Source: Diphasiastrum complanatum (taxonomy: Eukaryota; Streptophyta; Lycopodiopsida; Lycopodiales; Lycopodiaceae). From it: 64,000 bases of DNA. A program made the position numbers and the translations under genes. The stretch covers positions 18,747,450 to 18,811,449 of the forward strand of contig CM055095.1 of NCBI GenBank assembly GCA_029204225.1. Reading direction: 5' to 3'. The notes under the pieces were generated by a model. That model did not search any database, was not told the DNA's origin, and saw only the letters and a list, made by a program, of their open reading frames with translations. Positions 24,790-36,959 of this stretch are shown here, one piece after another (positions within the stretch are counted from its first letter, which is position 1; the number at the start of each line of letters is the position of its first letter).

Positions 24790-27700
24790 ATCTTGCAGCT
24801 TTGTTTGTTTAATCCAATTGCCTCTCTATGCTTGGTAAAGAGTGGCTTGTCAAGCGGTTTTGTGAGGAGATCTGCAATCATATTTTCTGATTTTATGAAC
24901 TGCACCTGGAGCTCTCCTTTCGAGATCAAATCTCGAATATGATGGTACTTCAGAGGAATGTGCTTCGTCTTTGAATGGAAGACAGGATCCTGGGACATAT
25001 AGATGGCACTCTGAGAGTACATCATCATCGTGCTTGGCCCCTCTTGTGGTATCCCGATTGCCTCCAACATCATTTGCAGCCACACTACCTCATTCGCCAC
25101 TTTCAAGGCTGCGACATACTCAACTTCGGAAGAGGATTGAGCTACCAAGGTTTGCTTTTTGCATATCCAGCTGATTGCAGCTCCGCACGCTATCGTACAT
25201 CCTCCAGTTTGTTGTCATCTTTGTAGCTTGACCACCTCGCATCACTATATTGATGCAGCTCGAATCCTTTCTTTTCGTTTCTAGCTCTGTAGATTAATCC
25301 AACATTATGGGTACCCTTCAGATACGGTAGGATTCGTTTGGCCATTTTCCAATGTGCTAGACCAGGATTGGAACAGATTTGGCTTAATGCGTAAACAAAG
25401 AAGGCCAGATCAGATCTGGTACAAATTGTTAAGTACATCAGACTATCGATGAAGTTCTGGTAGGGTATACATGCCATCTTCTGTTCTTCCTCTTCTATTT
25501 TTTGGGCAATCTTGTTTCGTGAGCTTGGCTCCAGCTATCATTGGTGTGGCTTTCTCTACACAGTCCATCATGTGGTACTGCTTCAGCACTTTTCTAGCGT
25601 ATTCTGACTGACTCAAGTGTATTTCGCCATTTGTTTGATCTCTTATGATCTCCAACCCTAGGCATTTTGTTGCTTCTCCAAGATCTGTAATTTCGTAGTT
25701 TTCAGAAATCTGACTCTTCGTGTCTTTGATCAACATCAAGGAATTTCTTATCATCAGCGAATCATCCACGAAAATGGTCAGTATCACAAAATTCTTTCCT
25801 ACTCTTTTGATGTGGACATTACAGTCTAGTTGAGTAGGATTGAAGTCTAGACACTTCAGAAGACCATCAAGCTTTTTGTACCAGGCTCGTGATGCATGTT
25901 TTAGATCGTAGATGCATCTTTGCAATCGACAGACATATTGTCTGTTGTTGGGGTCTTCATAGCCTTCAGGTTGCTTCATTGGCATATGCAAGGAGCAGTC
26001 TTATGTTTGTCATCTTGACCATGGGCAAATATTTGTCGAAATAGTTGACACCATATCTTTGCGTGTAGCCCTTCGCGACAAGCCTTGCTTTGTAGCGGCC
26101 AATGGTGCCATCTGATTTCAGCTTCTTCTTGTACACTCATTTGTAGTCGACTACGTTTTTGTTTCTGGCAGTGGATCTAACGTCCATGTCTTGTTTCGCC
26201 TCTGACATTGTCTATTTCCATAATTCTCTCTCTGGACTCTGGATAGCTTCTTGGTATGTAGCTGGCTCATCTGTGAAGCTGCAGTACTCGAACTACGTGT
26301 CTTTGCTCGATTGAAGATTGTCAGAATAGCGGTTTGGAGGTCTTCTTTGTCTTGTTGACCTTCAAGGTTCGTTTTGTCGCTGCTCGAACATTTCTTGTTC
26401 GTGGGGTCGATCCTCTGTTTCCTGCTGCTTTGGAGTCTGGGAACCTGCATTTGGATTTGATGATTGTCCTCGATCTCCCTCTTGAATAGACAGCAGTGTG
26501 AAGATCTCATGGCCTCTTTCGTCTTTCAGTCCAGGTAATTTGGACTCGTCGAACTTCACATCTCTGTTCGAAACAACCTTCTTCATGGTTGGATCGTAGA
26601 GTCTATACACATGTGTTCCATTCGAGTAGCCAACCATAATTGTTTGTTCGGATTTGTCGTCGAGCTTGCTTCTCTTTTCCTTTGGAATGTGCTTGTATGC
26701 TGCACATCCAAACACACGTGCGTATGACAGATCAGGCTTTCTGCCTGTCCACATCTCGTACGGTGTTTTGTTCTCCAGCGTTGTCATTGTTGATCAGTTC
26801 TGCAGATGTATTGTTGCAGCTATTGCTTCGGCCCAGAATTGGCCTGGCAATTAAGCCTATGGCATCATGCATCTGGCTCCTTCGACTAGCGTTCTGTTTT
26901 TTCTTTCTGTCACACCTGTTGTATTCTGGTGTGTATGCAGGAGTGAACTGGTGTTCAATCCCCTATTCTTCGCAAAATCTTGAGAATCTGTACTTTCGTA
27001 TTCACCTCCATTGTCAGATCTAAGGATCTGTATCCTTTTTGAGGTGTGTCGCTCTGCGAATGCCACGAACTTCTTGAAAGAATCAAATACTTTGGATTTC
27101 TTCTTCAAGTAGTAGATCGTGGTCATTCGACTGTAATCATCTATGAACGTTAGAAAATATCTCGAACCTAAAGCGAATCTGTTTTCATCGGTCCACACAC
27201 ATCAGAGTGGACAAGCTCAAGAACTTCCTTGGCTCTTCTTCCTTCGTGTGTAAATGGATTCTTTTGTTGCTTGCCTTTCTGACAAGCTTCGCAGAATTCA
27301 GCCTAGGGCCTTGATATTTTGAGACTTGTGACAATGTCCTTTGTGCTCATGTCATACAGGCTCCGCATGTTCAGATGATACAATCTCCTATGCCAAAGCA
27401 GATCTTCATTTTCTAAAGCATTTAATATGCTATCTGAGTTGCTGATTATTTTGGCCTGGTAGAGTTTCCTTTTCTGCATCCGACTGTCAGCAACTTGTTT
27501 GTCATTTTCTCGATCATATGGCAAGTGTTGTCGTCGAACAAAACTCGAATGCCTAGATCTGCCATCTTGGAGACAGATAGCAGACCTTTTTTGAGGGAGG
27601 GCACATAGAGTGCTCCTGGCAGCTCTGCTTGGCCTGACAATGTTCGTAGTTGTAGAGAGCCGATGCCTTCGACATCGTGTCTGCTTCCATCACCTAGAAT

Positions 27701-28701
27701 CACTGCTCTGTCATTTTCGAGTTCACGAAAGTTGATTAAGATCTTCTTGTTGTAGGTTATGTGAGATGTTGCTTCTGAATCGATGACCACATCGTAGTCA
27801 TGTTTGGAGTAGCTTGTCGAAGCTTCGTCGAGTATTGTGAAAGCTTCGTCACCTCTTTTTGCATCTTTAGATGATTCTGGAACGTTTGTTTTTTCAGCTT
27901 TGTTTTTCCTTTTTGGGTTGAATCGGCAGTCGTATGCAAAATGCCATTTCTTCTTGCAGTGCATGCAAGGTATTGCTGGATTGAACCAGTATTTGTTGGC
28001 TGTATGGCCTGGTTTGTGGCAGTGATCACAGGAAGAAGTTGTTGATTTGAGGACTTCGTCTTCTCGAATCTTGGCTTGTTTTTGTTCTCCTTCTTGTCTT
28101 TTGTGAAGAGAGCCTTCTCTTGATCACTGCTTCCCTCTCCTTCCTCTCTCATCAGCAACAAGACTGACTCTTTGTCAAATATCATATCTGGTAGACTCAG
28201 TATGAGCATTCTCAGTGGCTGATAGGACGTCGGTAGAGATTTCATGAAGTACATCAACGGTTGTAGTGTTGGGACCTGGTGCTCCTGTCCTGATGCAGCG
28301 AGTTGAGCGAAGATCGTTCTGATCTTCTCAACGTGCTGATCCAACTAGTTGTCATCCCACCATATTGATTTCAGCTGATTGTGAAGGTGCATGATTGAAG
28401 CTATAGTTCTCACTTCATACTTCTGCTTTAATCTTTCTCGTGCTGCATGGCTGCTTTCGCAGTCTTCAATCTGCATGAGTAGATCTTCATTTATAGACGA
28501 AACGATGATCGCCATTGCACGCTCATCCTTTATGATCCATTCAGCACTCCTCGGGTCTCCCTCTGGAGGCTGCACCTCTGAGAGCTCGGTCACTGACCAG
28601 ATGCCTTTTCCCTTCGAGAGTGTTTTGATTTTGAATTTCCAGATTCTGTAATTTGCGCCATCGAGACTGATTGCTACTCTGGTCTGGATTGTTGTAGCCA
28701 T
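24790..28701 (-). pseudogene. Element C gag-pol region
   Basis: Minus strand. Gag starts at 28701 (MATTIQTRVAISLDGANYRI). A zinc knuckle lies near 27930 (CMHCKKKWHFAYDC) and the protease region near 27780. GAG-pre-integrase is near 27400 (LLWHRRLYHLNMRSLYDMS). The integrase core has DDYSRMTTIYYLK and SDNGGEYES (26990-27150), with NKTPYEMWTGRKPDLSYARV near 26760. RT is near 25440-25990 (VCRLQRCIYDLKHASRAWYK and FVDDSLMI) and RNase H near 24960-25150 (SSSEVEYVAALKVANEVVWL and HSKTKHIPLKYHHIRDLI). This domain order (integrase before RT) is diagnostic of Copia. Fossil. Confidence 0.92.
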
Positions 28702-28753
28702 ATTATGTTGTTTGGAAGAATCACTGCTGGGATATCAGTAGTGATAACATGTT

Positions 28754-28766
28754 GGCTCTGATACCA
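28754..28766 (-). other. Primer-binding site of element C
   Basis: Minus-strand TGGTATCAGAGCC, directly following the LTR end ...CGTGACA. A perfect match to the Met-tRNA site of plant Copia elements. Confidence 0.92.
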
Positions 28767-29166
28767 TGTCACGGGAGCGCGTGCATGGGACTGATTCGTG
28801 TTCATCCTCACTTCATCTTCTTTATCGCGAACAATTTTCTGTCTTTTAATTTTCTTTTGTGCGGAAGCCCTTACAGGATCCCAGACACTCGACTACGCAT
28901 CATAGAATATATTCTATTCTAGCAATCATGACACACAGCTCAAGACGAGATGCACAAAAATAGAGTGACTGAATTATCAGTTTTGGTTTAGAGTGAATTC
29001 ATCAGTGTCTCGCTCATTGGCGGAATGACATTCTACTCTTTCGATGTGTTCTGCTCGTTGGCAGACTTTCATGCACAACTATGGTGTCTTTTCTTTCTTA
29101 CTCTATTTACTACATCTCTCTTTGTCTCTTACAGATCTCTGTATTCACACCTATTATTATGATCCA
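28767..29166 (-). repeat. 5' LTR of element C, inner part
   Basis: The inner 400 bp of the LTR, up to the insertion point of D. The last five bases, ATCCA (29162-29166), are duplicated at 34338-34342. Confidence 0.92.
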
Positions 29167-29818
29167 TGTGAAAAAAGTGGATTTGAATGGATCCAAACTC
29201 CCAAAATACTTGGCTAAGATCTTTGCACAACAAGCTACAAAAGCTAAAAATGGCAAAACATCCTAATGCTACCTTTGATACACATGAACTTGACAGAGCA
29301 TTCAAGAGACAAAAGAAACTAATAAGAGGTACTGATGGCAGCCAAAAACAACAGCAACCAGCCCTACAACAACAGCCTACCACTTTTGGAAACCTCTTAA
29401 GATCATACACAAAAGCTTGAAGACAATACACAAAGCAATGCTCTCAATGGAGGAAGAAATTGTGACAATGATCTATTGATCTCTCTCAACAATACAATAA
29501 GTTTTTCCAACCTATTCTCCACAAATTTTAGCCTAATATATGTGAAAGAGATGACTCTCTCTCCTCTCTCTAGAACTTAGGACCCAATTTTAGGGCACCA
29601 ATAGCCTAAAATAGCCAATTTTGGCCTATATGTCCAAATAACATGATTTTGGTGTCATTTCAAAGGTCCTGAAGTTTGAGACTTCTTCAATATGAAATAT
29701 ATACTAAAATAAAAGTATCTAGGCCTCTTTCACACGTGTGAAAGGTTATATCCAAAAGTATGTACAAAAATTGCCAATTTAGGCCTCAAACTGGCTAGGA
29801 ATGTTGACAATTTTCACA
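29167..29818 (-). repeat. 3' LTR of element D
   Basis: Minus strand, starting TGTGAAAATTGTC at 29818 and ending TTTTTTCACA. The polypurine tract (minus-strand GTTGAAGAGGGAG, 29819-29831) lies directly outside it, which fixes the orientation. Confidence 0.95.
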
Positions 29819-30039
29819 CTCCCTCTTCAACTTAACTTGCTAGTTTTACAACACTACTTTGATCCAACCTAAGAATGATCTCCATCATGATAATAGATCT
29901 CTTCTCAAGTGTTCTAATATGTACAATATGAAGTACAACATAATTGATATAGATAATAGTGTCCATATAGGATGCTTCACTATTTCTTACATCAATTTTA
30001 CATAGAATGGTGAACAGATACATGTAAAAGAACATAGAA

Positions 30040-31845
30040 TCATAATGAAAGGAGTCTTCCATGTATCCACCTTTGAACTATCTGTAAAATAGTAGCAAAC
30101 AAGTTGTAAATGAAAGTAAGTGTTTGCATGTCTCCTCCACATTCCACTATGCCCATAGTGAATGCACCATGTATCTCCATGAATGAACCTCCATCACCAT
30201 CTTGCCTTTGTAGATCTCCAATCCATGAAAGCCCTTGAGTAAATGAATGCCAAAATGATGTGTTCTCTGCTCCATTTGAATGAGCAAAACCTGAACTTGA
30301 AATACTTAAAGTATCTCCACAAGATTTGCATACAACTCTTGATCCTACATTGTCAACAATTTGCCAATTTGCCAACACTAGGATGCTAGATCTTGAACTT
30401 TGTTCAAAAGTAAACATATTGACCACTTCAATATCTTTCAAGATTTGAATGAATGCATGTATTTGATCATAAAAACCAGCAATGATAACTATTCCATCTC
30501 CAAGATCCAAAGGATCCAAACCTATGGAACTAGTTTCATTGACTTTTGGCAATTCCAACACATTGACATGACAATGTTCATACATGTGATTTAACAAGTA
30601 AGGTAGAGTAAAAGGACACTTCCTTGCTGCTCCAAGAACCTTACGTGAACCTTCGAGTACCTGTAAAAATAGATCCAAAATGCTTTGCCCATGTGGCCCC
30701 CCTTTGATGCTTTTGACTGGCTTCCAATTGATACTTGCCTCTTGGTGCTGATGAAGCAATTCAAGATCAACATCTTGATCTTCCAATAAAACATCAAGGA
30801 CTTTGCATTTATAAACATCTTCAAATCTGAACCTCTGAAGATGCTCCCTCTCAAACACATAATTAACATCCCACAAGATCTCATCAATGTTTGATTTCAA
30901 CCTTCCACTATAGTTAGTGAAAACAATGTCACCATCATAAACCAAAAGATAGATTTCTACAATTCTATCCAACATGAAGTAGAGTAGATGAAGTTGATCA
31001 AACCTAATCAAATCAGCCCATTTGAGTTCAAACCAAACCTCAATGAGCTCACCAATGAGATCTTCCTTGCCTTGAAGAAATTGCCACTTGAGTTGCTCTA
31101 TGTAGTCTTCTTCATCCAACCTTTTGCCATCTTGATCATGCATGAACACTCCACCACAATCATAGCATCCTTTGAGTTGATGAAGAGATTTAAGATCCAT
31201 TCCTTGTATCTTCTCAAGAGTCACTCTTACTTTGCCCTTTCTTTCACAAGACTCCCTCTTAATGATCACACCACAAAAGTTAGCAATCTCCCTCTTGATA
31301 GTTGCATCATAAGAAATGGAAGAATCTTGAACATTAGAAGCCATGAAAAGAACACATAGTACCTTCAACATAAGAATGATTGAAGTACTTTTTCTTGTCA
31401 AACCTGGACTTCTAATCAATGATATAGGTAATGATAATGAACCCTCACTATCATTCACAAAATCATCATTCAAGGTACATCCTACTTTGAGCATTTCACA
31501 TTCATTTCTCCCTTTTGACTTGAGATCTTCCTCACCAAGTCTCATGATAGAACCTTTTGATCTACTTTCTTTATGAATACATGTGACACCACTTGTTGCA
31601 CAAATGACTTTCTTGGACTCATCACATAAAGATGCAAAAGAACCCTTTTCTTCAAACATGCTCAAAGCACCATCTTTTTCCAAATGAGTAAATAAGTCAT
31701 TAGCAACAACCATTTCCAAAGACAAGTTTTCATCACCTTTATTGATGAAGTTAGCTCTCGTCTTACATTTTTCATTTTTGCACTTGCCATGTAGTTCCAT
31801 TAAAGAGCCACCAAGACTTGAAAATCTATGAGTATAAGAGTTCAA
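30040..31845 (-). CDS. Unidentified 601-codon ORF in element D
   Basis: Long uninterrupted minus-strand ORF filling the place of integrase-RT-RNase H. I see no RT, RNase H or integrase motif. Visible features: a Cys/Lys-rich start (HGKCKNEKCKTRANF), a hydrophobic segment at about residues 155-175 (STSIILMLKVLCVLFMASNV), and a central region of regular Leu/Glu/Asp pattern (YIEQLKWQFLQGKEDLIGEL; YKCKVLDVLLEDQDVDLELL). Next come Cys pairs (CYDCGG; CKSCGD) and a C-terminal part rich in Gly, Ile and Trp. Its end lies just before the polypurine tract. It could be a captured host sequence, an element-specific protein, or a chance open frame in a conserved non-coding region. Function unknown. Confidence 0.45.
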   Translation of the reverse strand: MNSYTHRFSSLGGSLMELHGKCKNEKCKTRANFINKGDENLSLEMVVANDLFTHLEKDGALSMFEEKGSFASLCDESKKVICATSGVTCIHKESRSKGSIMRLGEEDLKSKGRNECEMLKVGCTLNDDFVNDSEGSLSLPISLIRSPGLTRKSTSIILMLKVLCVLFMASNVQDSSISYDATIKREIANFCGVIIKRESCERKGKVRVTLEKIQGMDLKSLHQLKGCYDCGGVFMHDQDGKRLDEEDYIEQLKWQFLQGKEDLIGELIEVWFELKWADLIRFDQLHLLYFMLDRIVEIYLLVYDGDIVFTNYSGRLKSNIDEILWDVNYVFEREHLQRFRFEDVYKCKVLDVLLEDQDVDLELLHQHQEASINWKPVKSIKGGPHGQSILDLFLQVLEGSRKVLGAARKCPFTLPYLLNHMYEHCHVNVLELPKVNETSSIGLDPLDLGDGIVIIAGFYDQIHAFIQILKDIEVVNMFTFEQSSRSSILVLANWQIVDNVGSRVVCKSCGDTLSISSSGFAHSNGAENTSFWHSFTQGLSWIGDLQRQDGDGGSFMEIHGAFTMGIVECGGDMQTLTFIYNLFATILQIVQRWIHGRLLSL

Positions 31846-32580
31846 ACATGATACAATGGATCCAAAACATTGATCATAGATTCACCAAATGTTGCCAAGT
31901 TAGCACAATAATAACTATCTCCAAGAAGCTCATTAGATCTCAACCTAGATCTAGCATAAGGAAGCTCTTTAGATGTTGCATAAGATATACCAATCTTATT
32001 GATGCTAGGAATTGACTTTTGAAAGTTGAGAGAACCACCAACATCCATTTCATTCCTCTTATTAGACATAAAAAATGCATCAAGCTTGTAAAGTCTACCT
32101 TGTCTATTGCTCCTAGAAATCAAGACATCTCCCTTAGTAATGAATCAAACATCCCCAACAAACTTTGTCTTGTACCCTTTCTTTAACATTTGACCAACAC
32201 TTAGCAAAATCCTTGAAAGTGAAGGAATGTAAAGAACACCGTCAAGCCTTGCATTCCTATCAGTAGAAAGACAAATAGGAATTGACCCAATACCTTTGAT
32301 CATACACTCACCACCATTTGGCATGTGAACCACTTTCTTGGTTCCAACATAAGAGATGAAAGAAGTAAAGAACTCTTTGTGACTAGTCATGTGTGAACTA
32401 GATCCACTATCTATCCACCATGAATCCTTGTCACTTCCACTTGACATTAGACTTGAAGAACACATCATGAGAGAATCACAAGAATCTAGATCCTCATTAG
32501 AAGTACAAAAGTTGTTTTGCTTGCTTCTTATGACATTCATTTGCAAAATGACCTTTTATCCCACAATAAAAGCAAAGCCA
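31842..32580 (-). pseudogene. Element D zinc knuckle, protease and pre-integrase region
   Basis: Minus strand. A CCHC knuckle CFYCGIKGHFANEC (about 32532-32573) is followed by WWIDSGSSSHMTSHKEFF with the protease DSG, then LDGVLYIPSLSRILLSVGQM and GRLYKLDAFF, the usual stretch ahead of integrase. The same segments in element F are close, so D and F derive from related Copia elements. What follows is not integrase. Confidence 0.85.
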
Positions 32581-32589
32581 TGAATATAA

Positions 32590-33670
32590 TGATTCTTCAA
32601 CTTTTAGACTCTGTCCTAATGCACCTAGCACTCACTTTTCTCTCAACAAATGATGGATAAGGAGATATCAGAAGACCTAGGACCCCAAAACACTTATATC
32701 TTGAACCTGGCTGGTTTCCAAGCATAGAAAGGAAGATTGAAACTTGCACACACTAAGAATGGACTACAAACCCAAACCAACATGAACACACTCTTGCTTA
32801 AGCTCCCAAACTTTCTAGCAAGTGACCAAATCAAGTTATGACGTGAAGAGTTACTTGCATTCTTAGAAAATACACAAGACTAGGCTGCTAAGAATACCTA
32901 GAATTGAACAAACTTGATCAACATATGATCAACACACTAAGATATTGATTCAACCTGTAAAACCACATGTAAACCACACTTCTAAAAGTTTATAAACTCC
33001 AGCAAGTGATAAATACAAGCTTTAGAGGTGAATGAAAAAGCACACTTAGTGAATCACAAGACTAGCTTCAGTAGCTTGTCAAATCTTGGTGTTTAGATGT
33101 AGATCTAAAATCACTTCACATGAGAATGTTCCTCAACCTGTTAAGAACCTGAAAACACATTTGCATAATGGTTAGAACCTTCCAGCAAATGCTCCAATCA
33201 AACTACATAAGGAGAGTTTCTTACATGCTCAACAAAGTACACCAAAATTTATGCAAAAGATTGTTGACAATCTGTTCACCCAGAGAAATACAAAATCACT
33301 CAAAGAGTATTTGTCATCCACTTAAGGAGAAGGTTCATCCACTTAAGGAGAGTGTTTATCCACAAAGGAGAGTGTTCATCCACAGAAGTGGAGATTGTCA
33401 CCAATACATTGAACAGAACATTGTTAGTATTGAATATGCACAAGCCTCACAATCAACAAATGATTAGGTGCTATAATCTGATCCAAAATAGCTTCTTCTC
33501 AGCCTGTGATCTTCAATAGACCTAAAATATGATTTTGATCCACAAGTTCAACTCACAAAACAAAGGTAAATAAGATTTGATCAACAGTGCAATGCATTAT
33601 CATGCTAGAACTTGATCAAACATCCAAATATCACCATAAATGGAAACCTTACTAAAGATAACAGCCAACT
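32590..33670 (-). other. Leader region of element D
   Basis: About 1.1 kb between primer site and zinc knuckle. It includes a small repeat near 33312-33390 in which CATCCACTTAAGGAG-like units recur three or four times. No gag N-terminal domain is recognisable. Confidence 0.6.
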
Positions 33671-33683
33671 AGCTATGATACCA
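33671..33683 (-). other. Primer-binding site of element D
   Basis: Minus-strand TGGTATCATAGCT, directly inside the LTR. A variant of the Met-tRNA site. Confidence 0.85.
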
Positions 33684-34337
33684 TGTGAAAAAAGTGGATC
33701 TTTAAAGGATCCAAACTCTCAAAATACTTGGCTAAGATCTTTGCACAACAAGCTACAAAAGCTAGAAATGGCAAAGCATCCTAATGCTACCTTTGATACA
33801 CATGAACTTGACAAAGCATTCAAGAGACAAAAGAAACTAATAAAAGGTACTGATGGCAGCCAAAAACAACAGCATACCGGCCCTACAACAACAGCCTACC
33901 ACTTTTAAAAACCTCTTAAGATCATACAAAAAAACTTGAAGACAACACACAAAGCAATGCTCTCAATGGAGGAAGAAACTGTGACAATGATCTATTGATC
34001 TCTCTCAACAATACAATATTTTTCTCCAACCCGTTCTCCACGAATTTCAGCCTAATATAGGTGAGAGAGATGACTCTCTCTCCTCTCTCTAGAACTTAGG
34101 ACCCAATTTTAGGGCACCAGTAGCCTAAAATAGCCAATTTTGGCCTATATGTCCAAATAACATGATTTTGGTGTCATCTCAAAGGTCCTAAAGTTTGAGA
34201 CTTCTTCAATATGAAATATATACTAAAATAAAAGTATCTAGGCCTCTTTCAAACGTGTGAAAGGTCAGATCCAAAACTATGTACAAAAATTGCCAATTTA
34301 GACCTCAAACTGGCTAGGAATGTTGACAATTTTCACA
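33684..34337 (-). repeat. 5' LTR of element D
   Basis: 654 bp matching 29167-29818, including a (CT)-rich run TGACTCTCTCTCCTCTCTCT. It is followed by ATCCA (34338-34342), the duplicated target of C. Confidence 0.95.
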
Positions 34338-34731
34338 ATCCAGAGAGGATCGTTTATACCTCCACTATGTGGAGTTTACAAGATAGCTAAACATCGAATC
34401 ACATGACTAGTTAACGCTAATCAACTATTAGTTAGTCTCAGTTGTTGCTACTCGTTTCAGCTGGGCATGAAGCCCGTTGAGTTGCCAGCTGGCAGCGCGA
34501 AAGATCTTTCTTCGTCTGATTCGTAATCTCCCGTTTGCTTTCGTTCTTTTCATAGTTTTCATTTCGTGTCTCTTTTTTGGCTTTGTGGTCCTGGAGGTGT
34601 GTTTGCGATTTGCGATTGATTTGCGAATCGTTCGTGCTTCGAGTCAAAGTCATGTTGACTATCACGAATTGTTCAACCTTCGAGTCTTGTTCGTGCTGCG
34701 ACAAAGCTACAGGAGTTCACCATTTCTGACA
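34338..34731 (-). repeat. 5' LTR of element C, outer part
   Basis: Minus strand, starting TGTCAGAAATGG at 34731. It matches 24273-24778. The outer flank AGATT (34732-34736) is the partner of AATCT at 19023-19027 read on the other strand. Confidence 0.92.
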
Positions 34732-34836
34732 AGATTGACATTTCCATCTCCATCCCCAATGTATGTCAGATAGAGCTGCTCGACTAGAAAGATATCGGAA
34801 ACTTCGAGACGATTTTTCAAAAATCTTCAAAAAACG

Positions 34837-35616
34837 TTGCAAAGAGGAGAAACATCTTTTTTTAATATCAATTCAGAAAATTCTTGTCCTAAAGCTTCTG
34901 CTGCAGCTGAACCAAATCCTGAACCTGAACCAAAACCCAATATGGAAGGCCTTGGTCCACGTTTTACTTCAATCTCGAAGATCAAATATGATTATTTTAA
35001 AGGAACATCTTCAGAGGATGCTGATAGTTATGTTTCACAGTTTGAGTCGATTGCCAACTCGAACAACGAAGGTGTAGATGCTGACAAACTGCAGATTTTT
35101 CTTGGTCTTTTGAGAAAGAAAGCACGTATATGGTACAACCAAGTTGAACCAGGACGTGTCGCCACCTGGTTACTACTGAAAGATGCATTCTTAAACCAAT
35201 TTAGAGAAATTGGTTATTTGTCCAGAATCCTCGAACGACTTAATAACGTCCAGAAGGATAAAAAAGAATCTCTTCGAAGGTACACACGAAAAGTAAAGAA
35301 TCTGATTAGAAAACTAACTAGTGTGTATCCTATCGCAATGCAGATCGAGTGGTTTTTGGCAGGTTTACCACCGAAAATTGATCAATACTGTAGACAAGGA
35401 GATATGACTTCTTTATCAGCAGTCATAGCGAGTGTTGAGAATTATGAGACTTTCAAGTTAGCACGTAAAAGACGTTCTACCAAACAAATTCGAAAGTCTA
35501 AGCATGACTCCAACGATAGTGAAGATGAATCCAAAACTGAATCTAGTTCAAGTTCTTCAAGTTTTGAATCTGATTCCAATGACTCATTAGACACAGAAAT
35601 TGATGATATTGATTGA
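34837..35616 (+). pseudogene. Element H gag
   Basis: Gag core of plant Gypsy type: KYDYFKGTSSEDADSYVSQF, LGLLRKKARIWYNQVEP, LNNVQKDKKESLRRYTRKVK and IEWFLAGLPPKIDQYCRQGD. The tail is rich in Ser/Asp/Glu, as is common before the zinc knuckle. Fossil. Confidence 0.87.
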
Positions 35617-35789
35617 AGAAAGAAACGAAGTCCAAACGAAAAGAAGATGGTAAAAACCGTGAAGATAAGACTTCGATATCTAAAGTTGAAAAGCTTTAGA
35701 AAAGTAACATGGTTGATCTTAACAAGAAGTTCAACGATCTGAAAGTTCAAATTTCAGAATTTGCAGACAAGAGGCCAAAAGCTTTTCTT

Positions 35790-36570
35790 TGAATTCAGGA
35801 CTATGGTGTACGAAATGTGGTACATCTGGACATTCTAAAAAAGAGTGTAGAGCTGTGAGCATAAAGTATGTTGAAGAACTTTCTCAGGATGTATTGTTTA
35901 TATTTCAAGATGACGCATCTACTAATTATGTTCAAGGTTCTAGAGCACCATTTCAATAAGGCAAATCCAAGTTTGCACCAAAGAGACACAACCCACCAAA
36001 ATTTGTTGGTCCTTCCAGTTCGAATAAACCTGTTTTGGGAAACTATTATAATTGTGGTGAACCTAGACATTTTTGGCCAGACTGTCCACAACCACGAAAA
36101 TCGATCGGATTTATACCTTTGGGCTCAAATTGTAAAGAACCAAGCCAGAAGTATCCGGATTGTCCACGACCATTTAAGCCGCATCCAAAGTACCAGTATG
36201 CTGCAGCCTATCTCAAAAGCGAAGATGAAAGACTATGATATTGTCACTGATATTGGTTCACTTTGCCCTAACATTACTTTCGAGCAATTATTGGCTGACA
36301 ATAATTACTATCATAAGCAATTGAAAAGTCTATCTGCTCCTAAGAAGAAGAAACCAATTTCTTTGCCGGATGTTGGCATATTATCCATTGATTTTGGAGA
36401 TCTTGGCGCACCAGAGATAGATGTTACAATTGTTGGATGTTTAATTGAGAAAGTGTCGGTTGACTCAGGTTCAAGTGTTAACATCATAACTGAAGACATT
36501 GCTCATGCCTTGGGTTTGACGAATATTCAACCAACTCAAAGAAATATCAAGTTGGCCGATTCTACATGAA
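35790..36570 (+). pseudogene. Element H zinc knuckles and protease
   Basis: Knuckle 1 CTKCGTSGHSKKEC (near 35812-35856) and knuckle 2 CGEPRHFWPDC (near 36053-36085) precede an aspartic protease with VSVDSGSSVNIITEDIAHAL (near 36455-36515) and a LADST segment. The same layout occurs in G. Fossil. Confidence 0.85.
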
Positions 36571-36959
36571 GAAAGCATGTTGGTGAATTAAAGGATGTGA
36601 CAATGTACATACAAGACAAGTTCTGGAAGTCTAGAGAACTAAGATTCTAGACTGGTGAGAAAAGTTTTCATGGTAAACCAAAAGAACATATTATTACCTA
36701 GAGCCATGATAGATATGAAGGTGAGACTCCTGTGAGTGACACCAATTTCACTTTAGAAGATTCTTCTTATGATCTTAATATATTTTCTAAAGCATCAAAT
36801 ATTAATGTAAATTATTTCGAATGCTACGAGAATAATGATTTATCGAAGAAGAATTCTTTGAGGTTTGTGTAGGCTGATATTCTATGAATATTCGAGCCAT
36901 CTTGAAAAAGATACAAACTTAAGCCTAGAACTGGATCAGTCAAGTTTAGGCCTTTGCGC

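Larger units (their letters stand above)
29167..34337 (-). mobile_element. Element D: Copia-derived LTR element with an unknown 601-codon ORF
   Basis: Minus strand, 5171 bp, flanked by ATCCA on both sides and inserted in the 5' LTR of C. The LTRs are 654 bp (33684-34337) and 652 bp (29167-29818), with TGTGAAAA...TTTTCACA ends. A primer site and polypurine tract are in place. Between them lie a leader, one zinc knuckle, a protease and pre-integrase region of Copia type, and a long ORF without similarity to pol. No integrase, RT or RNase H is seen, so it looks non-autonomous. The LTR copies differ at about 35 sites by eye (about 5 percent), a few million years at common plant rates. The boundaries look whole. 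Confidence 0.92.
24273..34731 (-). mobile_element. Ty1/Copia element C (fossil host of D and G)
   Basis: Minus strand. Parts: 5' LTR (34343-34731 and 28767-29166, split by element D), primer site, gag, zinc knuckle, protease, integrase, RT, RNase H, polypurine tract and 3' LTR (24273-24778, with the remainder at 18743-19022). The target duplication is AATCT. All domains of a Copia element are recognisable; coding is broken in several places. The LTR copies differ by roughly 9 percent by eye, mostly C/T and G/A changes, as expected from decay at methylated sites. That makes C older than D and G, as its nesting requires. Tork/TNT1-like lineage. Confidence 0.92.
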
